NCBI GenBank assembly: GCA_905221615.1 | Contig: CAJNDT010003779.1 | Span: 248,001-312,000 of the forward strand | Length of the DNA stretch: 64,000 nucleotides | From: Symbiodinium sp. CCMP2592 | Lineage: Eukaryota; Sar; Dinophyceae; Suessiales; Symbiodiniaceae | Reading direction: 5' to 3' | Part shown: piece after piece, positions 10,200 to 19,510 of the stretch | Position numbering within the stretch: the stretch's first letter is position 1 | Layout: every line of letters begins with the position of its first letter | Position numbers and translations under genes: made by a program | Notes under the pieces: generated by a model | What the model was told of the DNA's origin: nothing | Database searches by the model: none | The model's input: only the letters and a program-made list of their open reading frames with translations

Positions 10200-10425
10200 C
10201 ACCATAAATCCCAAACCCTCAAATCCCTAAACCCTAAACCCTGTAAACCCTGTTAGGAACCCTTTAAACCCTATAAACCCCAGAAACCCTAAACCCTATA
10301 AAGCCTAAACCCTATAAACCCCAAACCCTAACACCGGGCTTTGGTGGGTGACCTTTGGTTCAAGGTTCAGTGTTTAGGGTTTAGTGTTTAGGGTTTAGGG
10401 TTCTAGGGTTTAGGGTTTCTTTTTT
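10200..10425. repeat. Telomere-like tracts, CCCTAAA then TTTAGGG orientation
   Basis: CCCTAAA/ACCCTATAAA units run from about 10205 to 10331. After a ~30-bp spacer the orientation flips to TTTAGGG units (about 10370-10425). Units are degenerate, including 'ccctataaa' and 'agtgtttaggg' variants. Confidence 0.85.
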
Positions 10426-10553
10426 TTTGAGCCCTCTTTTCCTCCTGCCCATTCGGAAAGTTGGAATGCCTAGGGTTTCGGGAGTCAGGGTTTAGGCTTC
10501 AGGGCCCTTTCAATTATCATGTGTGAAGGACCTTACAAGTGTCCACAGCAGCC

Positions 10554-10678
10554 TACTTAAAGGATCATGGGACTTAGTAAGTAGGTTATAATTGGGATTA
10601 TAAGTCCCCTAAGTGGGGTTACCCTGCTTGTAGCCTACTTATAACCTTCACTTACTAAGTCCCATGAGCCTTTAAGTA
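10554..10678. repeat. FB-A foldback element
   Basis: The ends are TACTTAAAGGATCATGGGAC and GTCCCATGAGCCTTTAAGTA, with near-perfect arms of about 50 bp and the 'cctaagtggggttacc' core. Confidence 0.85.
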
Positions 10679-10807
10679 GCAGATGCCGAGAAGCTCGTCT
10701 CAGCCCCGGTACAAACCTGTGAACCCGGAGGGCTAATTCGGAATCTTCCGTAGGTCGTAAGAAGAGGCCAAAACCTGTTTTAGGGGCTTCGGGTTGAGGC
10801 AGAAGCA

Positions 10808-10853
10808 GCAGTAGTAGTAGTAGTAGCAGTAGTAGTAGTAGTAGTAATTAGTA

Positions 10854-10906
<53 letters not shown>

Positions 10907-10936
10907 CGTAGTCGTCGTAGTAGTCGTCGTCGTCGT
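10808..10936. repeat. (AGT)n microsatellite
   Basis: About 130 bp of AGT units with scattered AGC, AGA and CGT variants towards the 3' end. A related (AGT)n/(ACT)n palindrome lies at 40424-40622. Confidence 0.95.
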
Positions 10937-10965
10937 GTTTCGGGGCTTACTTAGGACTTAGAGCT

Positions 10966-11090
10966 TACTTAAAGGATCATCGGACTTAGTAAGTAGGTTA
11001 TAAGTGGGGTTATAAGTCCCCTATGTGGGGTTATCCTACTTATAGCCTACTTAATAGCCTTACTTACTAAGTCCCCTGCCCCTCCAAGTA
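10966..11090. repeat. FB-A element with ends from two subtypes
   Basis: The left terminus is TACTTAAAGGATCATCGGAC (the CATGGG subtype), while the right terminus is CCCCTGCCCCTCCAAGTA (the GGGGCAGGGG subtype). The outer 20 bp therefore no longer pair, although the inner arms still do. It looks like a recombinant or gene-converted copy. Confidence 0.8.
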
Positions 11091-11375
11091 GACCCTAAAC
11101 CCTAAACCCCATAGATCCCTTTCAGGAGTACTTAGGGCTTAGAGCTCCTTCCCCATTCAGGGATCTCAGACTCCTTCTCCGCCAATAGCCGAATCTTGGA
11201 GCTCGACAGAGTTGCCATTTAAGCCCTTTGAAAATTATTTGCTATTATGGTCCTCTAGAGCAAATCAAAAAAGATCCCAAAGGATAACCCAGTCGAAGAG
11301 TCCATAGCTATTTTTGTAGCTATGGCAACTATGGTTTTAGGGTTTAGGGTTATAGTCATGACCATTCTAGTACCC

Positions 11376-11481
11376 AGAGGCCCCAAGACACCTTAATTAC
11401 GGACGATACCTTCAAATATAGCAGGATCCCTTATATGATTTCAGGAATTTTCTCTAGTTAAGGGATATTGGAGTCTCTGAG
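11376..11481. repeat. FB-B foldback element, degenerate
   Basis: It runs from 'cccagaggccccaa' to AAGGGATATTGGAGTCTCTG. The right arm is well kept, whereas the left arm is eroded. Confidence 0.65.
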
Positions 11482-12168
11482 TAGCCATGACAAATCTAGT
11501 GACCATGGTAATGATAGTACTTGTACCATGGTAGTTCCAGTATCTATGGCAAGAACAGTAACCATTGTAATTCGACTTAATTCAAGCAATCCTAGTGATT
11601 GTAGCACAGGGTTTCCGGTTTTGGGCTTGGGACTTTCGGCTTATGGACGAATTTCCTGATCTAAGGTGTAAGGAGATTCGGAAGAAGACCTAGACTCAAA
11701 GAATGAAAGCAAGGATGCGCGGCTCTACCACTGTACCTGCCAAGCCCTGCACCCCGAACCCCGGAACTGAACCCGGAGCTCTGAAATTGAAGCCAGCCTA
11801 GAAACCCCAGAACCCTAAACCCCAAACCCCTAAACCATAAACCCTAAACCCGAAAGCAACCGTGAACCCCATCTGAAATCGCTAAACCTCTAAACCCTAA
11901 AACTCCCTAAAGCCTATCAACTCGAAACCCTATAAAGCCTAAGCCGTAAACCCTATATAGCTTACCTTAACCCCACGTAACCTACCTACCTTTTTACGGA
12001 CTTATATAAAGAAATCATGTTAGGGAACCCTAAACAGGTAGGTTCCTTAGGGTCCAGGTATTTTTTTAAGCCAGGCCGAGTGTCGGTGCCACTGTCACCC
12101 GCAAGGCGCGTGAGAGGCACCAGGCGCTCGCCTGCGAGTTCTCGCCGGAGCTGGGCGATCTCTTGCTT

Positions 12169-12665
12169 CTTGTTCCTTCCGACTGTGGGGACCAGGGCTC
12201 AGGGGTTTAGGGTTTAGGGTGTAGGGTTGAGGGTTTAGGGGTTTAGGGCTTCTGGGTTTGTGGCTTCTGGGTTTAGGGCTTCTTGTTCCTTCCCAGAGAC
12301 TCCAATACTTAGAATTGGGCTTATAAGTCCCCTAAGTGTGGTTATCCAAATTATAACCTACTTTTAACCTTCCTTCCGACTGTAAGTAAAGAGGGATCTG
12401 TAAGGGTTCCTTAATGGGGTCTATAGGGTTCCTTATAATTGGGATCCACCGAGGTTTGTTCCTTCCCAGAGACTCCAATATCCCTTAATTAAGGAATATT
12501 ATAAATTGTAATAGGATTTCTTATATGATTTGAGGAATATTCTTGTTCCTTCCGACTGTTGAGTTCAGGGCTTCCGGGTTTAGGGTTTAGGGTGTAGGGT
12601 TGAGGGTTTAGGGGTTTAGGGCTTCTGGGTTTGTGGCTTCTGGGTTTAGGGCTTCTTGTTCCTTC
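12169..12665. repeat. ~125-bp direct duplication built on TTTAGGG sequence
   Basis: 12169-12292 and 12541-12665 share TTGTTCCTTCCGACTGT followed by the same TTTAGGG-derived order ('ggtgtagggttgagggttta', then twice 'gcttctgggttt'). Both copies close with 'gcttcttgttcc', so the duplication is bounded by the same TTCTTGTTCCTTCC motif. Partial FB-A and FB-B pieces lie between them. Confidence 0.8.
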
Positions 12666-12734
12666 GGTTGATGACATGAATCCTGCATTACCTTAATAGG
12701 GTTCCTTCTTGAAGGGGTTTTGTAAGGGTTCCTT

Positions 12735-12849
12735 CCCAGAGACTCCAATATCCCTTAATTAAGGAATATTCCTTAGATCATATTAGGGACCCTACTATAT
12801 AATTTATGTAAGGTATATTCCTTAATTAAGGGCCAGTGGAGTCTCTGGG
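12735..12849. repeat. FB-B foldback element
   Basis: CCCAGAGACTCCAATATCCC on the left pairs with 'agtggagtctctggg' on the right, and TTAATTAAGG sits in both arms. A second left half of the family lies at 12466-12545. Confidence 0.85.
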
Positions 12850-13068
12850 TTTAAGGTTCAGGGGTTAGGGTTCAGGGTTCAGGGTTTAGGGTTGAGGGGC
12901 ATCAGAGCTTTCATAATAGGGTGCCTTGAAGGGTTTCTGTAAGGGTTCTATAACGGTTGCTAGAAGGGTAACTACCAGGGTTCAGCACAGGGGCCTTGAC
13001 GATTAGAATAGTGTTTTGGAGGCTTATTCCTGTATAGTCATAAAGCTACCATGAGGGAATTCCGCCCC

Positions 13069-13168
13069 ATATCTGAGTTTCCGAAGATAGGGGAGCCCAA
13101 AATAGTACCCTGAATAGTGGATAACGACCCCGAAACAAGGTACCCCTAAGTTTCGGAAACTCCCATCT
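13069..13168. repeat. FB-D foldback element
   Basis: The left arm is 'atatctgagtttccgaagat' and the right arm ends TTTCGGAAACTCCCATCT, with the usual 'aaggtacccctaag' sequence. Confidence 0.85.
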
Positions 13169-13273
13169 AGAGGCACCGATGGTGCGGCAGCTAGGGGTTC
13201 AAGGCGCAGGGCTGTTCAGCTTCAGAGTAGATAAACTCAAGGCAACTTCAGGGGGAAGCGCGCATCCAGATAG

Positions 13274-13345
13274 ATGTGTATATATATATATATACACATA
13301 CATACATGCATATTATACGTATATATGTATATATACATACATACC
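13274..13345. repeat. (TA)n / ATACATAC microsatellite
   Basis: About 70 bp of TATATA and CATACATA units. Open frames through it are low-complexity artefacts. Confidence 0.9.
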
Positions 13346-13888
13346 GATGCTCGCACTGGCATCCAGGAGCGTTGTCCGAGGAAGGCTTGTGTCGCTGAGA
13401 ATGCCACGCTCGGAGTGCCAACGTTTGATGGCGAAGGTTTCCAATTTGGGAGCTTCAGAAACAAGAGAATTTAGGGTTTGGCGTTTTGGTCTAAAGTTTT
13501 AAAGGTTTACCCTATGCCTCCTGGGACCTTATTATGGGGTCCTTAAGGGGTCTAGGGCCCTAACTATGAGGTCCTTGGAGGGATAGGGTTAGGGTTTTGG
13601 TTTAAGGTTTAAGGAACAAAGGACCCAGTGTGAACCCTAAATTGCGTGGTCCGTACTGTAAGAACCCCGAACAACGGAACCCAAAGATTGAGAAACCTCC
13701 ATGTCAATCAGTGGGTACTTCTCCAAGTTAGGAGCCTCTTTTTTAGGTCCCCAAAACAGTACGGCACCCTTAAAGGAAGGACCCTAGAAGGTACCTTAAT
13801 TTAAAGAACTGCCCGCGTGAAATCACTGGGTCCTCGCCATTGCTGTGCTCACAATGGCTGATCCGCTTCAGGGCTCTCTTGGGCCAGC

Positions 13889-13967
13889 ACCGCCAGAGGA
13901 ACAGGAGACAGGTGGGAGGGTTTTTAGGGTTTCGGGTTTAGGACCGCCGGAGGACAGGGGACAGGTG
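13889..13967. repeat. TTTAGGG tract between two copies of a 25-26 bp unique sequence
   Basis: 'accgccagaggaacaggaga' plus 'caggtg' (13889-13914) is repeated with small changes at 13943-13967. The 28 bp between are TTTAGGG-type repeat. Confidence 0.8.
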
Positions 13968-14123
13968 ACGGCTCAGGTGATGGCTTCAGAACATAAGGGG
14001 CCCACATGTAGAAGCCTCGATGTCATACGATCCCTGGAACGAGAACGCCGAAACAGCCTCCATGACACCCCTTTACTGTTGCAACGAAAGCCTTGTCTGG
14101 ACGCTGCCTCGCATGACTTCATT

Positions 14124-14212
14124 TGGGGGATTCCGAAAATAGGGGACCCTAATATTATACCTCAAATAGTAGGATCCTCATTATAAGGACCCCGAAATAA
14201 GGTACCCCCTAA
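14124..14212. repeat. FB-D element without its right end
   Basis: 'ggattccgaaaataggggac' and the internal 'ataaggaccccgaaataagg' are present. The terminal 'ttcggaaactcccatat' is missing and a TTTAGGG tract follows at once. Confidence 0.7.
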
Positions 14213-14384
14213 GGCCTTGGGGTTTAGGGTTTAGGGGGAAACAAGCTAACTCCAGGTGAGATACTTTCAATCGGGGGATCCTGAAGGAAACTTGATTTTT
14301 GAGCCTCTTCTTCATCAGGACCCGGCCCGCCGCGGCGGTCTGTTTAGTTGCTCACATGGCAAAGCATGCGGTTCCGCATGCTTG

Positions 14385-14798
14385 TCACGACTTTGGAGCA
14401 GTAGAATGAAGGTCGACGCAGTGCATGGGTAAATCCCAAACTGAGTCCTCGCAAACAAAAGCAGCAATGAGCTTAGCCACACAATGGCACTGTGTGACGA
14501 CACAAAAGGCCACGCAGCCGTAGACAAAACGAAACAGCCAGCGAATTTCGGCGATGATAGCTGTCTGCTTCTCCTCTTGTAGCCTTCTAGCTTTCTTGAT
14601 GCCTGCCCTCAGGTCCAGGACACTGGCCAGGGCCACATGCAGAGCAAACAGGGAAGTGAAATGCGCCACGGCCAGGCTCAGCAGTTCTTCTGCATCTGCT
14701 TTCCGTAAGCCAGTTCGCTTCCCAGCCCGAGTTAGGGCAAACATCGTGGACTGAATCTCTAATTTCGAACAGTTCACCTCAGTTGTGAGCTGGACCAT
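14385..14798 (-). CDS. Possible small protein or exon with two hydrophobic segments, function unknown
   Basis: A 137-residue minus-strand frame begins MVQLTTEVNC. It has balanced composition unlike the telomere-derived frames around it. Residues about 44-64 (LLSLAVAHFTSLFALHVALA) and 90-113 (FVYGCVAFCVVTQCHCVAKL) are hydrophobic enough to span a membrane, separated by a charged stretch (KKARRLQEEKQ). I recognise no domain. No neighbouring gene supports it, and in this genome it could be a single exon or a relic. The alternative is a chance frame in a region that happens to lack TTTAGGG sequence. Confidence 0.35.
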   Translation of the reverse strand: MVQLTTEVNCSKLEIQSTMFALTRAGKRTGLRKADAEELLSLAVAHFTSLFALHVALASVLDLRAGIKKARRLQEEKQTAIIAEIRWLFRFVYGCVAFCVVTQCHCVAKLIAAFVCEDSVWDLPMHCVDLHSTAPKS

Positions 14799-15531
14799 GC
14801 CCGTAAACCCTAAACTCTAAACCGACGACGCTGAAGGCACAGCTTTCCTGAACAACGACCAAGTCACACAGCATTATATACTAGACTTACGAAGCCCTAG
14901 GAATGCCGTTTGAAAGTATTCAAGCCACTGTACTACAGTCGACACACGAAACCCTTCTTCCAAGTCACACAGCAACCAACCAACACAATCCGCAAGAGGA
15001 GAATTCGCAGCTCGGACTTCAGGACGGCATAGTACCTTCACAAGCTCGCAGGTTGTGGGTTCGGGGGTCTGAGGGTCAAGCGCTTTTGGGCACCTCGGAT
15101 TGGGGAGCTCCGTAGATCAGCATGTCATAACCGTCATAAGATGTCATAAATGTCATAAGAATTCATTTAGGGGCCTGAGTAGTTAGAGTAGGGTTAAGAG
15201 GTATGCTATGCATAGCTGGCTAACAGGAAGCCCCAAAATAGTAGTGGTATTTATTCATTTATTCAAGCCCCTATATTGTCCTCATCGAAAATGCTCGTGC
15301 TTCGCCCTCTCGCACTGAAGATCGAGCACTCCAAACAAAAACCAGCTAAGAAAGAGCCCCAAGCAACCTCCCCTAGACGGCATGCTCACGACTCCTAATC
15401 TAAGCCCGAAAACCCCAGACCCACAATTTTCCGGAGCATACTACGGGCATCAGGAGAGGATTCCGAAACTTGTTGAGCCCCAGAATTGGGTCCTTTGTAG
15501 TAAAGCTCTTCTACTTTGGGGGTCTACACTA

Positions 15532-15630
15532 ATATGGGAGTTTCCGAAAATAGGGGACCCTAATATCGTACCCTAGATACTGGGATCCTTATTATAAGGA
15601 CCCCAAAATAAGGTACCCCTAATCTTCGGA
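15532..15630. repeat. FB-D foldback element
   Basis: It begins ATATGGGAGTTTCCGAAAAT and ends 'cttcggacactccca'. It is followed after 13 bp by an FB-E element, so two different families lie side by side. Confidence 0.85.
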
Positions 15631-15643
15631 CACTCCCAGACTG

Positions 15644-15755
15644 ATATGGGTTGTTGTCAAAATTATGGTCCCTTTTTGGGTCCTTGTTGTAATACGGCAC
15701 CTTTTTTTTTCGGATACCCAAAAAGGGAACCATAAGTTGGACAACTACCCATATC
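15644..15755. repeat. FB-E foldback element, complete
   Basis: ATATGGGTTGTTGTCAAAAT on the left pairs with 'agttggacaactacccatat' on the right, and the inner arms are GGTCCCTTTTTGGGT and ACCCAAAAAGGGAACC. This copy defines the full family end. Confidence 0.9.
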
Positions 15756-15869
15756 TGTGGCTACTCATGCTCCTAGCCTCGCCCCCAGACAGCTCGCTTC
15801 CGGCCTAGGGTCCTGAGTTTCGGGTTTACAGTAAGGCTGCGTAGATGAGAAACCCTACATAGTGCCCCA

Positions 15870-15982
15870 AGAAAGCACATAAGCAAAAATTAGGATAGGG
15901 AGATCCCATACAAACCCCGTTATAACGAAGCCCAGTGGGGTCGGGATATCACGATAAGATGCTTATGCGTATGTGCTTTTTG
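15870..15982. repeat. FB-F foldback element
   Basis: The left arm GAAAGCACATAAGCAAAAAT pairs with 'gatgcttatgcgtatgtgct'. The core 'ggatagggagatccc' matches the copy at 6434-6560. Confidence 0.8.
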
Positions 15983-16435
15983 GGTCCCTCACTACATGCT
16001 AAGCCCTGAAAGATTCGGGCACAGCTTCGGAATGTGTGGGTAAAGAGCCCAAAGAGCCTGAGTCAACCCTCACACCCAAAAACCCGTATCCTACACACCC
16101 TACGTTCATCTCAAACCGAATAACTCTGCCCTAAACCCTAAAACCACCAACCTTGCGCATGAAAAAGAAACTAATAAGATCATAAAACCTACGGTGGCTC
16201 CCACAATCCCGACCGAGCACCCTAAACCCAAACCCCTAGGCCCTAAACCATTAACCCTCGACTACCCAACCCTGGGTGCAGTGTTTCAGGGTTTAGAATT
16301 TAAGGTCTTGGGTTTTGGATTTAACGAATTACCTCAACCCTGAATATCCTACCTTGTTAAGACTTTATACAATGAAACCAGAACAAGGGTCCCTAAAAAT
16401 GATAGGGTTTTTTTGGGTGGTGTTAAGGTTGGGTT

Positions 16436-16553
16436 TACTTGGAGGATCATGGGACTTAGTAAGTAAGGTTAAAGTACCTTAATTGGGGTTATAAGTCATT
16501 ATAAGTATTGTTACCTTATTTATAACCCCAGTTATTAAGTCCCATGATCCCGA
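16436..16553. repeat. FB-A foldback element
   Basis: TACTTGGAGGATCATGGGAC is the left end. The right side ends 'attaagtcccatgatcc' and has lost its last bases. The 'gtattgttacct' core is shared with the copy at 44241-44364. Confidence 0.8.
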
Positions 16554-16716
16554 AGCATCGAGCCTAACTCCTGAATCCAGCATTTTTAGAGACTCCAATA
16601 TCCCTTAATTAAGGAATATTCCTTGAATCACATTAGGGATCCTACTATGATTTAAGGTATATTCCTTGATTAAAGGATATTGGAGTCTCTAGCATCGAGC
16701 CTACATCCTGAATCCA
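16554..16716. repeat. FB-B element flanked by a 26-bp direct duplication
   Basis: The palindrome is 16588-16690 (AGAGACTCCAATATCCC to GGGATATTGGAGTCTCT style ends). AGCATCGAGCCTAACTCCTG(AATCCA) at 16554-16579 recurs as AGCATCGAGCCTACATCCTG(AATCCA) at 16691-16716. Confidence 0.85.
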
Positions 16717-16959
16717 CCGTACCGAAGAAGGGACAAGGAAACTAGGCTCCCACAGGCGACCCTACACCCTAACCCCTATTGATTACCAATACGATTTTGG
16801 GGGTTCCTTTGAACAGCATAACAGTATAATATACCCCACAACCTGAAACAAGCAAAACTCTCAAGTCCAAAATGTCGAACCCAAAACATATTCAATAGCT
16901 CTTGATTTCGGAGCATGCTGTGACAGTATTTGGGGTTTGAGGTAATTACTCAGGGTATA

Positions 16960-17464
16960 AACCCTCATCCCTAAACTACTACACTCCCTAAACCCATTAA
17001 ACCCTCAACCCTAAATCTGAGCCTAAGCCCTAAACCCTAAACAAACCACAACCCTAAACCCCAAATCCTAAACGCCAAACCCTAAACCCCTACATCCCTG
17101 AACCCTTAACCCTAAACCCTTAAGCCAAGACCCTCAACCCCTTAAACCCTAAACCCTTAAATCCTAAACCCCTACACCCCAAAAACTCCGCGCCGGTGCC
17201 TTGCAAAGTTCGGCTCCGCTTCCTGGAGAAACTCGTCGGCCCGGATCAGGCTCAGCTCGAGTTGGCCCATCTGCCTCGGCTTAGAGAACTTTTAGGGTTT
17301 AGGGTTTTAGGGTTTAATTCTAGGGTTTAAGATCTAATGTTTAAAGCTTAGGGTTGAGGGTTTAGGGTTTTAGGGTTTAGGGCTTACGGTTTAAGGGCTT
17401 AGGGTTTAAGATTGGGCTTAGGGTTTAGGGTTTAGGGGTCATCTGCCTTGGTTCAAAAGACTTT
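16960..17464. repeat. Telomere-like arrays in opposite orientations with a flanking duplication
   Basis: CCCTAAA-type units dominate 16970-17180. After a unique 100-bp spacer, TTTAGGG-type units fill 17293-17439. The TTTAGGG array is flanked by 'catctgcctcggcttagaga' (from 17268) and 'catctgccttggttcaaaag' (from 17440), an imperfect 25-bp direct duplication. Confidence 0.8.
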
Positions 17465-18027
17465 CAGGGCTTAAGGCTGGGGAACCTAAATAGCTAGAAT
17501 AAGGTTCCTGTGGGGGTTCCTCTTAAAGGGGTCTATAAGGATTATTATATAAAGGGCATTATGGGGGGTTTCGCGCAGGGGCCTTAATAACTTTAATAGG
17601 GTTTGGGACTCCTGTAAGGGATCCTTTCGGGATTGTTTCAAGGGGATCTAAAGCCTTCGGGGCTTTTCAGGGCTTTGGGTTTGAGGGGTCTCGAATTTGG
17701 AATTTAAGCTTTCGGTCAGAGGGTTCAGGATATAGGATCTAAGCTTTAGGTGTTGGGGGATTCGGATTTAAGGGCTTTATGTTAGGGATTGGGGTTGACG
17801 GTTTAGGTTGAGGGTTCGGGTTGAGGGCTGATGGTTTCCGGTTTAGGATTTAGTATTTAGGGCTTAGGGTCTAGGTTTGTTACAAGCATGAACCCTGAAC
17901 CATGAACCCTAAACCTCGAATCTGTTCGTTTAGGCTTTCGCGTCTAGGGTGCAAACAACGCTTCGGGAGCTCGGGTTCGGGAGGGCTGGAGCGCGACTGC
18001 TGCTACTGCTGCTGCTTGGGATGTGAA

Positions 18028-18145
18028 AGTTAGGGTTTCCTAAACCCTAAACCCTAAACCCCTAAACCCCTAAACGCCTAAACTCTAAACCCTAAACCCC
18101 TAAACTCTAAACCCTAAACCCCTAAACTCTAAACCCTAAACTCTA
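18028..18145. repeat. CCCTAAA tandem array
   Basis: About 15 units of CCTAAAC or CCCCTAAAC with an occasional ACTCTAAAC form one of the denser telomere-like tracts. A similar array is at 18718-18880. Confidence 0.9.
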
Positions 18146-18717
18146 CATGTAACACGCACTGTCTCTAGAAGATTGGAGCTCGCTTCGAAGTCCCAGCCTT
18201 AGACGAATCAGAATTACCGGCTTCGGGCTCACGACCCCAACTCCGGCACGTTTTTTCCTATTCAAGGAGGCCCGAAATCTGGAGCCCTAAACCCTAAGCC
18301 GCCCAGGAGCTGCAGATGAGCATTTTAACCAAAAGTCTCCTGAACGCCAAAACCCGAAACTCTAAGCACAAAGCGGTAATCCCTCAACCCTTCAACCTAT
18401 TAAATCGTTAGACCCGTAAACCCTTAGACCCCAAAATCCTCGAGCCCTAAAACCCTTAAACCCTGAACCTTTAAACAATAAACCCTGAAACCCTGAAACC
18501 CTGACAAAAACGTTCTAAGTCCCCGAAAGCAGCGGAGCCAAGACCTTAAGGTCTAATAACGCCCATAATCACGGAGGGATAATCCCTGCCCCTTACCCCC
18601 TGAGCTGGGTTCTCGTTACGGGATTTCAGACAAGTTACCATAAGAAGGAAACCATAAAATTTACTGTAGATCCCTATTATGGTAACTTAAACTGAAGTCC
18701 TTAGCAAGACCCCAGCA

Positions 18718-18880
18718 AGCCCTACACCCTGAACCCTAAACCCTAAGCCCTCAGCCCTAAACCCCAAAACCTAAACCCTAAAGCTCTAAACCCTAAACCC
18801 CTAAACCCCTAAACCCCTAAACCCCTAAACCCTAAACCCCTAAACCCTCAGCCCTAAACCCCCAAACCCTAAACCCTGAG
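18718..18880. repeat. CCCTAAA tandem array
   Basis: CCCTAAA and CCCCTAAA units with some CCCTCAGCC and ACCTAAAC variants. A truncated FB-B left arm (GACTCCAATACCCCTTA) follows at about 18890. Confidence 0.9.
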
Positions 18881-19510
18881 GGTCCCAGAAGACTCCAATA
18901 CCCCTTATTTAAGGCATACCTGGACCCGCCTACGCTGACGGTTTTCTGAGCCCGCTTAGAAACACCCATAACGCTTAGTTTCAGGGGGGATTCACTCCAA
19001 AACCCGTTTCCATGCAGGTTCCGACTGCTGCTGGTCCAAGAAAGAAGCCTTCGGAGGCCCCACTTAATCTTGATCGATGGATTAAGCAAATAGATACGGT
19101 TATAGCTATATATATATATGTGTGTATGCTTATATGCAGCACCCAATATTTATTGATGTGCTGACTATGGATACCGATGAACCCAAACAATCCGACTTAT
19201 GCTAACCACTCTATCGACGGCCGAATGATCGAGATGTTGGAGACGGCAGCCAGTGGACTCTGGCTTCCAGCAGAATGTCCTCCGGTGGACAGTCGGTGCG
19301 CCCACCCCTGGGTTTTATTGGGTATAAAAGGGTTCGACTGCTTGAGCTTTGGGACTGCCCTCGAAGTTTTCTACTTGTCAGTTCTGCTCTTGCATTGATT
19401 GTGATTGCGAATTCCGTGTTGTGGCTTATGACAGCTTTTGTGCTGGGAAGTGCATTGGGAAACCAGGTCAATGCATTCAGGGGTTCTAGGACCTGCTAGG
19501 CACGTGTAGG

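Larger units (their letters stand above)
5263..19510. other. Repeat desert: telomere-like tracts, palindromic elements, no confident gene
   Basis: Apart from one possible ORF (14385-14798, minus), no supportable coding region was found. The DNA is a mosaic of degenerate CCCTAAA or TTTAGGG tracts in both orientations, the foldback families FB-A to FB-G, short direct duplications and a few microsatellites. A short (TA)n lies near 19107-19122. The last 400 bp upstream of gene A (19100-19510) looks like unique sequence. Confidence 0.7.

Noticed and set aside
11300..11345. Spliced-leader or small-RNA-like hairpin near 'ccatagctatttttgtagctatgg'
   Set aside because: It is a simple short palindrome that does not match the dinoflagellate spliced-leader sequence, and I see no Sm-site context.
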